NCBI GenBank assembly: GCA_030062745.1
Contig: CP099850.1
Location: 6,944,001-7,008,000 of the forward strand
Direction of reading: 5' to 3'
DNA from: Capitulum mitella
Taxonomy: Eukaryota > Arthropoda > Thecostraca > Pollicipedomorpha > Pollicipedidae
Length of the DNA: 64,000 nucleotides
Positions 1-53,155 of this stretch are shown piece by piece. Each line of letters starts with the position of its first letter. The first letter of the stretch is position 1. Position numbers and translations under genes: made by a program. Below the pieces are notes generated by a model. That model made no database searches and was not told the origin of the DNA. It saw only the letters and a list, made by a program, of their open reading frames with translations.

Positions 1-465
1 GCTGAAACTTGGTACAAAGGTAGAGGGCATCTTTCTACGTCATATATATTCCGGCTTTGGCATTTGAAAAAACGGCGCCGAAATTATTGCGAAAAAACAA
101 ATTTTGACTTTTGACCTTGACCGGACCTTGTAAAGTGACCTCAGATAAACAAAATTACATATGCACATTGCCCAACTATTTAGCTATATATTCATATAAA
201 GTTTTAAGTTCTATCTTAAAAACTCTGTTTTTGGCAGACATTTTCCTTTTACCCTCAACAGCGCCAAAAATGACCTGAGGTGCCTCCCAAAAACGTTGCC
301 TGGCTCCGCCCCTGAGCAAAATAGAATTTCGAAATTTTGTCACGGCGCGTAGAAGGAATAGCTAGGAAAAGTCACCAAGTTTCGTGAAGCTGCGTCAAAA
401 AGCCTGGAATTGGCAAGCAAAAAACCCGAGGGGGGCGGATTCCGCCCCCCCTGCCGGGAATAGGG
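1..465 (+). mobile_element. Element A copy 1 (TTAA-flanked non-coding DNA element), left part cut by window edge
   Basis: This is the right-hand part of a dispersed element also found near 6,380-6,862, 36,943-37,760 (reverse) and 53,156-55,553. Shared landmarks are a GAAACTTGG block, a GTGACCTCAGAT block, a GCCCCTGAGCAAAAT block, and a G/C-rich end reading GCCGGGAATAGGG directly before TTAA at 466-469. That end is the inverted counterpart of the left end CCCTATCCCCGG seen in copy 2. No coding frame is visible, so it is a non-autonomous element. The TTAA target and CCC-starting ends fit the piggyBac superfamily, which is an inference. Confidence 0.65.
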
Positions 466-469
466 TTAA

Positions 470-1991
470 CCACCAAGTCAGTTCACCTCGATATCAGTCT
501 TAAACATTACGAAGAGCGTATTTTGGACTACCCAGGACAAAATTCAGCTTCCTAAATCCAAATAAATGAATTCAATTGCATTTTCCACATAATGCCGAGT
601 CTAGCTATAACACTGAGACATTCTCGGAAAAAATATGAACTTGTGTTTTCCAACATCCCAGACGTGGGTTACACTGAAAAAATGTAGGCGTTTAAAATTC
701 CAGAATTTGGTTTCCCGCTCCATCTTATTGGATATGTTTTACGAAAATCCACATCACCCATTTGATGAATACCTCCTTGACTGGTGGTAATTCCTAAGGC
801 TTGTTTGAATGTTCAAAACAGATCTCGCTCATATCTCAAGACGAACAATTTTCTCGATTTCTGTTTGTCTCACATTACTGCGCGAGCCGTAGCTCAAAAG
901 TAAAAGAAAGCTGAGGAATAACCCAGCCTTAGCTCACGTTTCAGGCTATTGTTCTGCCCGCCTCGCAATGTTTTGGCAGACCAAACATATTGCAAAAAGT
1001 CCGTCCGGAGACGTTAGTGTCATTACGTGATAAAAACAATGGATCCGAATTTGTTTTTTGTCCAGAATCTTCAGTAAACCCGAACAAAAAGGTAATGGAT
1101 ATTGATGGAGCAAACGCACCCTTCATGGCGGCATGGAAAGTGTTTGCTGGAATAGCAGAGTGTTGACCAAAAAATATCTTGACATACCAGAGTCCTAAAA
1201 ATTTTGGTTCAAATGCTTCGATGCAGCGTGAAGTTGCTCTACCCGCATCGTCTTTGCATCGTAGACCTAAGGCAGCAGTGCCAAATCACGCCAGGTATTT
1301 CGTAGTTCCTATGCTTTTTTACACAGGATCACTTTGTGAAGAAACAAACGAAAACGTCACCGCTTGAAAGGAAGGGTATCCGTATGTACTGTGTCGTCAC
1401 TGCTGTGAGAAAATTAATCCTTTGAGTGACGATTAGTAAACTAACATTCAGGTCCGGCTGCCAAATCCTCTGTCATGGAATGCCGTTTTCCAGCCACTGG
1501 GTGTTTTCCCTGGCCAATTCCAGTCAGTCAACCAGTTAGTCAGCCATTGTCCATTCTGGATGTCTGGATATCTAGCCTTCAAATGGTGCCCACTCAGCAT
1601 GCTAAAATAGGTCCTGGATATCGCTGATTGGTATTCGGGTAGGTGTACGGCCCGAATTGGTACAAAGGTGTAGTAGCCCATCTACATCTTCAAGATTTAG
1701 CGTAAAACCAAACAATTTTAAGGCCAAATGCAAGCCGCACAGCCGTCCTTGAAATCCGAACCTCATAGAAAACTGCATATGGCCCCCGGGGACCTGGTAA
1801 AGTCAGTACATGTTTTTCAAATGGGGAATGGACGAAGAGATTGTCACAGGGTGGTCCACGCTGTGTGGTTCATTCTGGCCTTTAATTTGAGATGCTGAGG
1901 CCGGTACCACTACTGTCTACTCCGGAAAGATTTCTTCAGGACCCACGAAAATGACGACGGTCTGTGTACCGTGACAGTCGACTAGCCAGTC
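470..1991. other. Intergenic sequence without recognised features
   Basis: Only short reading frames occur here on either strand and none shows a recognisable domain or plausible splice context. Nothing else could be supported. Confidence 0.4.
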
Positions 1992-2531
1992 GTGGAAAAA
2001 CTACAACAGTTGGTCCTGAAGAAGAATAGTAGAGTCACCACACACCTAGCACGACTGCACGATTGGCAACATCCGTATTTTCGACATAAATGCTCTCTAC
2101 TCGAACCGGCTAAACCCGCAGTACGTTTAGCAATGCAGCTGGTTTTCTGTTGTGTTGTGTTGCGTGGGAATGTTGCCGCTGGACTTTCGGCAATGCAGCC
2201 AGAACCCCAGCCACAAGACGAAATGTTGTCCCAGGATGTACTACTCGTCGTGAACTTGGCCGGCCAGTTGTCAGCAATCAGCGAAGCATTGGAGACCTTA
2301 GCAACCGCTACAGGAACTGCTGCTTTCGTGCAATCACCAACACTGTGCTGCTTCACCAAGGGACAGATGCCAGGAGGATCACGGCCAGGACAAGACACGC
2401 CTTCTGTAGCTGGGGGGAAAAGATGGGGAAAAAGGAAGCGGACCAAATACGGCGTGAGGCCAAAATCGCCTCCAACTGCAACAAACATTGCCCGTGGGCA
2501 GAATAACGGCGTAACATGCTCGTCGCTGTAG
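1992..2531 (+). other. Unrecognised 179-codon open frame, possibly transposon-derived
   Basis: An ATG-initiated frame of 179 codons overlaps a 215-codon frame on the opposite strand, so openness alone says little. The plus-strand product is rich in Gln, Ala and Thr in the middle and ends in a basic stretch with KRWGKRKRTK. I recognise no family. The early part (ARLHDWQHPYF) has the flavour of a relic DNA-transposon accessory protein, but this is only an impression. The flanks show no clear promoter or splice sites. Confidence 0.15.
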
Positions 2532-5150
2532 ATCAAGAGCATGTGTGATGGATGTGTCTCGGACCCGGCACTGTGGCAGAAGCTGTCCACTAGCACCTTC
2601 GAGCAGTGCACGTTTGACTGTAACATCAAAAAGTGATAAAGAAAACGGACCAGATGTTCAGCAACTGTGTGGGTTGCCTGTACCTTAGAACGCCTCCCAC
2701 TTCAAAGAACACCAAAAGTTAGCTGTTGTTTGTGAGAGCGAAGACTTTTAACCAGTTTGAGAACAGTTATTGCTTCATAAATAAATCAGAAAACATACTC
2801 AGGCCCCCAAAATACTATGTCATTTATTCAACGGTCCTCAGAACGAATTCTTTATCCTGACTTGCTTTCTTGTATGCAACACAAACGGAAAGGTTTGATG
2901 AACGAAATGGTAGACGTTAATAAATGAAATGCCTCGGTTACGACGCTTAAAGGGTTGTGGATGACTTAAGCTATAGTGAGGGTGGCAGATTTTACCCTTT
3001 GTATTTACGGGTCTCTGGAGCCGATTGTAACGAAATCCTGTTGGAAATTAGTCGGCATAATGCGTCAGCCGACCGTAGAGTGAAAGGAAACTGGGCTATG
3101 TCATTGAAGGACAGCAGATGTGAAGTGTGCTGAATATTAAATATCCTGTCTCTTTTCCAGGAGTATTCAGCTGTGCGTTTCGAAATGTCATCCAGAGTTT
3201 AACTAAATGTTTTTGACATAACAAGCTTACATACCGCAAAGCTTAATCATCTCAAGCTAGGCCAGTTACGAGGCATTTTTTACGGATGATGTTTAAAAAT
3301 TTGCCGTTTTGGCGGTGATTTTTAGCTATTGCTGGTATAATGCGACTGTTGCATTTTGTCTGGTAGATTCAATTTAAGCTGCGGTCTGAATCGCTGTTTC
3401 GGATTGCACACAGGTCAAATGACAGTGTACAGACTGGATAATAAGGATAATGGATTTGCATCGCATTGCAGTCCCACTGGAACATTGGAAGTCTACCGAA
3501 CGCCATGTTTGGCCTTAAACAGGACGTTTTCATAGATGGTGCCATTTTTTACCTTATCTTTTCGGCGACTGCATCATGGCATTGTCCTGAATGGAAGTTA
3601 TTAGCGTAATCTGACCACTGCAGTTCATCAGGTACAGTCGTTCCATTTGTCGTTCTGAAATGTTATTTCAGACTTCCAGACTGGTCAAGTGGGCAATGTA
3701 CAGCGCAATACAGACATTAGGTCTGCACTGCATTAAGGCCCCACTGCGGCTTTTCAGACTTTCACATAGTCATTTATTCTTTGAGAGTTTAGCCGTGAAA
3801 AGTGTGTAATTCATTACCAAGCGGCTGCAAAGTTAACAGCCTATAAAAAACTTAATGGCCTGGCCGGCTAATAATTTGATTTTTTTCTGCTAATTGAAAT
3901 TAGACCCACTCGACCTCGTTTATAAATAGCCCTCATATCAGCGACTCAAGTACCTCTGCTGACACTCCGTGAAGTGGGTCCAAGATTCATGGCCGCCTTT
4001 GTGATGCTCCTGTAATTCGGAATGGGCTTCTTGTCAGCCATGTTCCGGTAAATGGATGGGCGAGGGAGTGCAGGGGTCGTTCTCAGTGCCCCGCTTCAAT
4101 GTCGAAACGGTAGCCGTTCTGGGACTGGAGGATCGTAAGACAGTATGGAAGGAGTGTGAGAAACAGGAAATGCCGGCCAAGAGCAGAAGTTCGGTCAGCT
4201 TACGTGCTATGTTGTTTGTTTTTTCCAATAATAATGTAATGTAGTCTAGAAATACGGCAGCAACGTCTCTGAGTAAAACGCGTCTTAAAAACGAAAATTT
4301 CGACTTACATTGCTAAGCCTTGATCTCTGTTTCCGCTGTTTCTATGCACCCAAAATTCTGTTCACAGTTTCAAGCGTCCAGTTTTTAAACAAAATATGGA
4401 TCCAAAGCGCACAAATTTGACTAGCTGTCTGCGCTGTCCTAAATCTAAATGAATAATTGGGTACACACGAACCGCTTGTAGGCAAAGGATATCGATCGAG
4501 CAAGGTCTGACCTATTCACTGCTAACATGTGCAGCATATGGCAATAATAAAAAAGAATAAAACGATGGTATGGTAAGATGAGGAAACCTGGTCGCTGCAA
4601 CGATAAGCATGCCGTGCTGTTACCGAGCTGTCGGTGCGACGGTAGCAGCACGCTGTATGTATGTACGCTGTACGCTCAGTGTACGCTCAGTGTTTCTTCA
4701 CTCGTACGATTTTGCGCACCGATAGTTCGGCAACACACTCCTCGCCTGAACAGAAATAGCAAAACCCAGCGACCGAGCCTTGTCACAAAGGTCGATTTTT
4801 TATGTTTTTCTCAGAGACGTCCGAAAATACTACTATGCATTTTATATGGGGAAAAATCAATGAACCTAAGTCAGCACTCACTGTTTACAATACAGTACAG
4901 TACAGTTCGGTGATTAATGACACGTCGAATATGGCAATGCGGAGGTCATACGCACTGTGATGGAAAGCCAATCTCCAACACATAGCAGTATCAACTACTC
5001 AGCTTGATCCAGGGGCAGCCATGCAGCTGCTCTCGAACCTTTTATTGAATCCTCAGAGCGTCGAAGTTTCGTCGCTCCAGGCCATCGAACCACGTCTTTA
5101 TCAAGATCACGGCGAAGCTGACCTTTCCCGCGCTCGTCCGAATCCTACTC
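2532..5150. other. AT-rich intergenic stretch, nothing recognised
   Basis: Contains only short open frames with no family signature. Small direct repeats such as a doubled TACGCTCAGTG near 4,670-4,690 are visible. I see no RNA gene or exon here. Confidence 0.4.
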
Positions 5151-5515
5151 CATTGCTCCGTATTGGCAGGCCGGGCCGCTGTTCGGGGCCGCGGGCCGGG
5201 CTGACCGTGACCTCCGCGGCCGCGCCGCCCGTGCCCGCCTCGGTCCGGCCGGCCGCCGTGTCGCGGTATCGATGACGGCCGCGGGGGACGGCGCCGTGTT
5301 GTTGGTGTGTCCGCCGCCGGCGGCCGCCGGCGCCGCCTGGCACCGGACCGGCGACACACACATGCAATCTGCGCCCTCCCCTCCGGCGGGTCGGCCGAGC
5401 GGCGGCGCTCGATAGCTGGCCGTGACCGCTGTCCCCGGGACGCAGCTAGCCGTGGTTATTGTGCCCCCGGGGAGAGGGAGGCGGGTGCGGGACGGCCCGC
5501 CAGCCACCTCTGCTC
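5150..5515. promoter_or_regulatory. GC- and CpG-rich island upstream of the NWD2-like gene
   Basis: About 365 bp are strikingly GC-rich and dense in CGG, GCCGG and GGCCGC motifs, in sharp contrast to AT-rich flanks. Overlapping open frames on both strands are composition artefacts of Arg, Ala and Pro codons. The position, about 2.2 kb upstream of the first recognised exon, allows a promoter or an unrecognised 5' exon. Neither is shown by homology. Confidence 0.3.
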
Positions 5516-5664
5516 TCAAAGTGACGCAGAAAATTTCACTTCCAGAATGAAAATGAAAGAAAAGTGATGAGGTGCAGTCTTAAGCGTTCTTCGTCTGTCT
5601 ACTGCTTGAAACGGTTGCTGCCAACAAGCTAGAAATGGTTTAGATTTTGAAGTTCATTGTTTAA

Positions 5665-6862
5665 CCCTATCCCCGGAGGGCTAAACCGTATAGTCGGTTT
5701 TCGACGGGGGCGGATTTGTCCCCGGTATCTCGAACACTGCTCATCCGATTTCATCGCAACCAACAGCAATCGATTCGGCAAGGCGTAACCTACATTTTGT
5801 GAACAAAAGGCTCTAAATCTGAAAGGGGTGGATACAAAGGGCCAAAGATTAAAAATGTGTGAAATTTTTCAACGTTATAATTCCGCTGTTTAAAGCCCGG
5901 TTTTGATGCAATCGGCATGAAACGAAAACTTCTTGATGGGATTGATCCCTTTAGTCGAAACGTTTGGACTTCGGAAAAATCTAGGCTTTCGCAATATTTC
6001 GAAAATGGGTAAGAATATTTTTATTGAATTAACATGGAAGTTTGAAGTGTTTTATTTTAACTTTCTACTCACGTCATACGTAAGAAGTGCAAATCGTATT
6101 ATATTGTTTGCATAAGGTTGACACACGCGGCGCCCGAGACATGAAAAAGGGGAACTGTTATGACCACATGCTCATCACGCCGACTTACGACCTCTGACTC
6201 TCAGTGACCTCAAATGACCTAGGAGTCACATGTGACGGCCTTGAATTCATTTCATAGTGTTTGAAAATGTTTCCAGTCATTTGAATTCACTATATGTCTG
6301 AAACTCCTGTTTATGGCCGTTGTGATGTAGGGTATGCCGACGGACATTCTAGGTCATAGCCCCGTGACCCGATTTGATATTAACCTGAAACTTGGCACTC
6401 AAGGAGACGCTTTTTGAATGCATATGTATTCCGGATTTTATGTTTCAAAAATTTGCGTAAAAAAATATTCACATAAAACAAAATTTGAATAATTGTTCTT
6501 GACCCTCCCTTGCAAAGTGACCTCAGATCAACAGAAATGTGTTCGTACGTTTTCTCATTCATTTAGCTATACGCTCATACGAAGTTCTAAGTTCTGTCTT
6601 AAGAACTAATTTTTTTCGGCAGCCTTTTACCTTCAGCAGTACCAAAAATGGCCTTAGCTGCCCCCCAAAAACTTAAATTGACCCCGTCCCTGGGCAAAAT
6701 TAAATTCTGAGAATTTTATGTAATACGTAGAAGAAATGGATAGGAAAAATCACCACAGGTTCGTCAGGTTGCTTCAAAAACCATGGAATTGGCGAGGAAA
6801 AGGCCGGAGAAAGGAGGGCGATTTAACCCCCCTCCCTCCCCTTGCTGGTCGAACTAGATTCA
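5665..6862 (+). mobile_element. Element A copy 2, near full length (about 1.2 kb)
   Basis: The left end is CCCTATCCCCGG immediately after TTAA at 5,661-5,664. The interior matches copy 4 (53,156 onward) in blocks such as GATTTCATCGCAAC and GAAAGGGGTGGATACA. The 3' half matches copy 1. The right end near 6,845-6,862 is a degraded form of the GAATAGGG-TTAA end. No long open frame exists, so it is non-autonomous and probably old. Confidence 0.7.
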
Positions 6863-7747
6863 CTGTTGTGGCTAACAGTAAAACAGCCATCCAAACGTGT
6901 ATATACATTATATAGACAGGCGTGGGTGATGGCCATACATATGAGCCGGCGCGGGGCACCACCAAACCTTCTATGGAAGACCGAAAAAACAATGACACTG
7001 GATTCAGATAGTCGAGTCCGTAATGCGACTGCATTTTACCATGCGAACTGAAGTCTGTCTGATACAGATCGTCCGTAAATGTTCACAGACAGCTACTCTG
7101 TCTCATTGCATTCATGCGATACACAGGTTCAAAACCCGATCGCCTAACATTTGCAATGCGTGCCGTCAAGATGCCAGGGTGTCATGTCTTTGTTTCTTCC
7201 CCATAGTATTTTTAAAGCAACTGTTTCTTCATCATTGGGATTTGATTCTAGGCCTGGTGTCCTTTGGCGGGCGAAGTTCCTGGGAAATCCTGTGCCTTTT
7301 TGGCCGTGTTTGGAAGAAGACAATTTCCTTTCACGTAAAAAAACTGACCGCGCTCAGTGCGGTCCGCTATAGTAAGTAGACCGCGCTGTCGTTCTGCTGT
7401 GCTGCCGAGACTTACACAATCCTCCAGGAGGTTGGCAACCCCCGAGATGCCGACTCGCGACAGCGCAGAGCGATGTTGCGTACCGAGTGGCTGCTCGGAA
7501 CTGTCTATTCCGACCATTACCTCAGCACGGAACATGTCATGTTCTGCGTGCCTTGCATGAAAATGTCCTGTGCTAGTGATTACTTTCTTACGTGTTAATG
7601 TCGTTGACAAAACATGCTGGATGGCGCCTTTCCACTCCCTTTCCCTTCCCTTCCCGTGGAAGAATGCTTCAGTGCACCAGCGGAAAAAAAACGAGGAACG
7701 GTAGTCAGCGTGATATGTTGCTTAGTTGTTGTGCGTTCTTTCGCCAG
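6863..7747. other. Sequence upstream of first recognised exon; missing N-terminal exon not found
   Basis: I looked for an exon encoding the conserved stretch that precedes the VFLGQKYGYR region in NWD proteins and found none here or further upstream. The last bases form the acceptor TTTCGCCAG at 7,739-7,747. Confidence 0.4.
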
Positions 7748-49200
<41,453 letters not shown>

Positions 49201-52200
49201 GCGGCATTGCCGGCGCAGTGAGGCCTTGTCTCGCTCAGCTGGAAAGAGTTGCAGTCCCAAATCCGAACTACGGCTGTCGCCATGGCTTACGACCATGATC
49301 GGCAGCTCGACTGGGAGGGGGCTGGCCCCCATTCCCAGGCACGGCTGGTGCCAGTAATATTGGCAGTCATTGTTCGGCCCGTGGATCAGCTAACGTCTAG
49401 CGCAGCTGGCGACCGACCAGTCGAAGGTCATGCTGGCTTCCAAAACTCTGTGACGTATCCTTGACTGTACGCAAAACTTTTTTCGCAGAATTAACCATCA
49501 AACTGGAATGTGTAATGGGGTGTTGGGATCATAGTCATTTCAGCAAGCCTTGTTGTAGATCCACTGTGATCTACGCGCGGACTTTGATCCCAGATAAGCA
49601 CTGAAAGAAAATTTTAGGCGCAGTTTCTTTTAAGAACGCTGTTTTGAGACTTGTTCCTTTGGGAAAGGTTCGTCTAAACACTGCGAAATCTTCATCATCT
49701 CACAGAAAAAAATGCGTTCGCATTCCGTTATCATGAGCCTTCCCGGAACTGTTCTGTCAGACAACATAGCGATACTGGTGGATCCGGGAGAGATGATCGA
49801 TGCCTTGGCTCCTCTTCCTGTGGGTCTCGTTTTCCGACAGAGATAACATGGAAATCATTTACAAAATAGAGACGTAATTATTTCCGTGCTAATTTGCAAA
49901 TATCGCTGAGCGAAGTAACCGAAATCGGAGGATAAACTAATATTTCTGAGCAGGTTAGGTTTCATTGCTGGAGACTCTCCTTCCTGTCCGCGGGTGGATT
50001 GGATGGATCGATGGATCCGTCAGTGATCGGATATTTGGGTCGGATCCGTCAGTGATCGTAGGGCATCTCGTCATGTGAAAAGGCTAGTCCAAGACAGCAA
50101 AACGCAGTCAAAGAGCCTGTGATAAACAAGTTGGTAAACGACGCAAACTACACTGTTATTATGGCCTATGTTTCGAGACACAGTTATCCCATTCACTTTT
50201 CAGAAGCCTTGGGTTCCATGAGAATATTAGTCTACCTTACCGTATGCGCGAGGTGTAAAAATAACGATCCTTGCTAAAAAGCTATCATACAGTATGCATT
50301 TTTGCCTACAGGTGCAACCCCCAATTTTTTCATAAATTCTGCAGCAAACTCTGAGGAAGTATTTCGTCCCTCACCACGCGGTATCAGACTCTTCGTTGGT
50401 CGCAGAAGACCCGTTCAGTCGCTGCACGAAGACCCATATCCGTCCTTGTCGGCACGCGGCGGTCGTGAACCTAGAGGGAACCTGGTGCAGTGTTGCCCCT
50501 CTTTCCGATTTTTGATGCGACCAGCAAGTACTGAGCGGCGATCGGAAGCCGATTGACTTTACCTCTCTCTTCTTCTTAGATAATGGATCGTCTGCGTCCG
50601 CACGGAGAACAGCCCCAGGTTCCGCTTAAAAGGGCTTTGGAGCTTTGGAGGACAGCGATTGGAATACGGATAGTCTGTGGTTTGAACGAAGCCCTGTTTG
50701 ACTGCAAGTCACGTACTTGGCATTCCTTGTAGACTGCAGTTTGCGCACATTCGTATCTGCACAAATTTCAGATATTTTTTGTCCGAGCTGGTGTATTAAA
50801 TCAGACCTGAGCACCCGAAAAGCTCGGTAACAACAAGCAGTGGATGCTCAAATTTACTGGGCAAGTTCAGAACTGTTAACAATAATCTGAGCTGCTTTGA
50901 GCATTATGGATGATCTCGTCTTGTTTGACAAGAGCTTATCAGTGTTCATTAGATACAGTTATATTGCACAACCGTCTCTCGCGAATGTGCATTGTTGTTT
51001 TATATCTATGACAGCAGTTATGCTGTATCATTTTCATGGGCGCAGCTGACCACAGGACAGGTATAGACAACCTGACTAAATGAAAAGAAGGCCAGAGACC
51101 TGGCCGGAATTTGTCAAGTACCCTGCTATTTCACGTGTTTTTGTGTTTTTTGTCTGATTTGTGATTCAACTGATGGTATTTTTGTGATGCTTGTGCGCCG
51201 GGACCTGTAATAAACTACAAGTGCAAAACGGTCAACATTTTTTATGGAGTTCTGGTCTGTCCTGCATCGCGGAACAGTTGCCTGCATTATGCTGTATTGC
51301 ATTATATTTATGCTGCAGCCACGAAGTGCCTGTTGGGGATTGATTGGTCATGATTAAGTGGATTCAGGTATAAGAGATAAGCACACGGGGACGCGTGCGA
51401 TGGACACGGCATTCTCATGACTTCGACTTCACGAAAACAAGCGTGTCGGCAGGGCGCCTAGCAGCGCAGCAGACAGAGATTCGGGTCTCAGTGGAGCACG
51501 TGGGTGTCGGCGGTGCCAGTGGCACGGCAGGAGACTCGCGATCGGGGTGCAGACATCTCTCCCAGCCTCCTGGGGGCTGCCCTGCAGCGCAGCCTCTTGA
51601 CACATTGACGGCCAATAGGTGGTGCTGCTCATTGAGTCTGGCTTTCGGCTCATTCTCAGAGCCTAGAGTGATAACTCAGGACTCCGGAGACCGGCGTCCC
51701 CGGAGGGGCGCGCAACAATTCAAACGCTGTACGCGGAACATGGGGGGGGGGCGCTGCGTACGGCCCACTGTTGCTTTGCTTTTGAAAAGATATAGTTAAA
51801 TCAATAGCACTGTGCTTTTGGCGTTGTATATGCAACACAAAGCCTGCAAAGTGACAAATTATGCCTTGGCTCGTCATATTAGGATAATACTATCATGATT
51901 CTGATACAATCATATTGGACAAATCACGCCTATGACAGTGGTGGGAAGGAAAATGACTAAAATTGCATTCGATAACACCAACAATATGGACGTGAATTCA
52001 TCGCTGATGCACAGTACGAATAAGTTAAGAGCATGTAGCTGTTGAACTCCAAAGTTCATGTCGAAATATCTTTTTTTTGTAAATACGTCAAAGCATCGGA
52101 AAAAAGAGGCACATAGCCATGGCCAGGGATGCTAAAGAGCTGAGAGGTTGATCAATGTTGGTTACGTTATGTTCACAGGTTTCCAAAAATTGGCTGTTAT

Positions 52201-53151
52201 CACAAACGATTTGATTGCAAGACAAAAGTCTTCCAAAATTAATAAGCACTTTTTTAACTCCAAGTGTAGTATCTGATTCATTCAACCAAGCCAAGCCCTC
52301 AATTCGGCTCCTGACGCGGCAAGGTCAGACAAACGACTGATGAACGCGTCCCATGTCAAGACCAACGCTGACAAACGTAGATGGCAGCATTGTTACGACC
52401 CAACACCACCCGCTACTGAAAAGACCAGCTGGAAAGGTTTCCGCAAAAGAAATAACATTCAACGCCAGAACACTTTGTTAAGGCCTACCTCGAACCGCGA
52501 TTATCCCATAAGCATCATCAGCATCAAGCATAATAAAGCTACAACCACAAAAAAGCACCCATAACTTCGATATACGGTGGACCCCAGCTATTCGCATCTT
52601 CGCGATTTGCGGGTTTGCGTATTTGCGGATTTTCTGGGTAAATTAATTAAAAAAATCGTTGGAGGATATCTCCCGTATTTTTCGCAGCGGAAGATGCTCC
52701 CAGCGGTTGACAATATTTTTATTGCATGTTTTCGGTAAAAAAAAATGCTGTTTTACATGTATGGTTACGATGTGTAGTTTTTATAGGTATGTGCTGTGCC
52801 GCACAGGAAACGTGCAGGCACGCGGCTATGTGCCTGGCACAGTGGCACTGCAGTGATTTAGTTGCGTGCAGTGACTGACGAGACGTTGTTCCGATTCGTA
52901 CCGGCCCAGAATACACCTGTGAAGCTGTGGACCGCCTCTGATACAGGCCAGCGTGATACAGACCTACGAGAATTTTCTTCACCTTTGATTGGTTCGCGGT
53001 GGGTATTGGGGAGGGCATGGACGACCCAAGCCCAGTTTACATGAGCGGCTTGGCCAGTAATTGTATATCTGTGCAATTCCTTCAGGAAGTATTACTGCAT
53101 AACCATGCGGTAAAACGAATTTAATTGTCTCGTGTCGGCAATGGCAATAGC
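49201..53151 (+). other. 3' UTR candidate and intergenic sequence
   Basis: Presumed 3' untranslated sequence of the NWD2-like gene and then intergenic DNA. A doubled GGATCCGTCAGTGATCG word lies at about 50,010-50,060. Open frames at 50,302-50,556 and 51,395-51,799 have no recognised family. Confidence 0.4.
51209..51214 (+). terminator. Candidate polyadenylation signal AATAAA
   Basis: AATAAA preceded by a T- and GT-rich stretch and followed by AACATTTTTT. It lies 2.0 kb after the stop codon and would imply a long 3' UTR. Plausible only. Confidence 0.25.
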
Positions 53152-53155
53152 TTAA

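Noticed and set aside
7115..7145. tRNA T-loop-like GGTTCAAAACC
   Set aside because: No matching acceptor stem, D-arm or anticodon arm around it.
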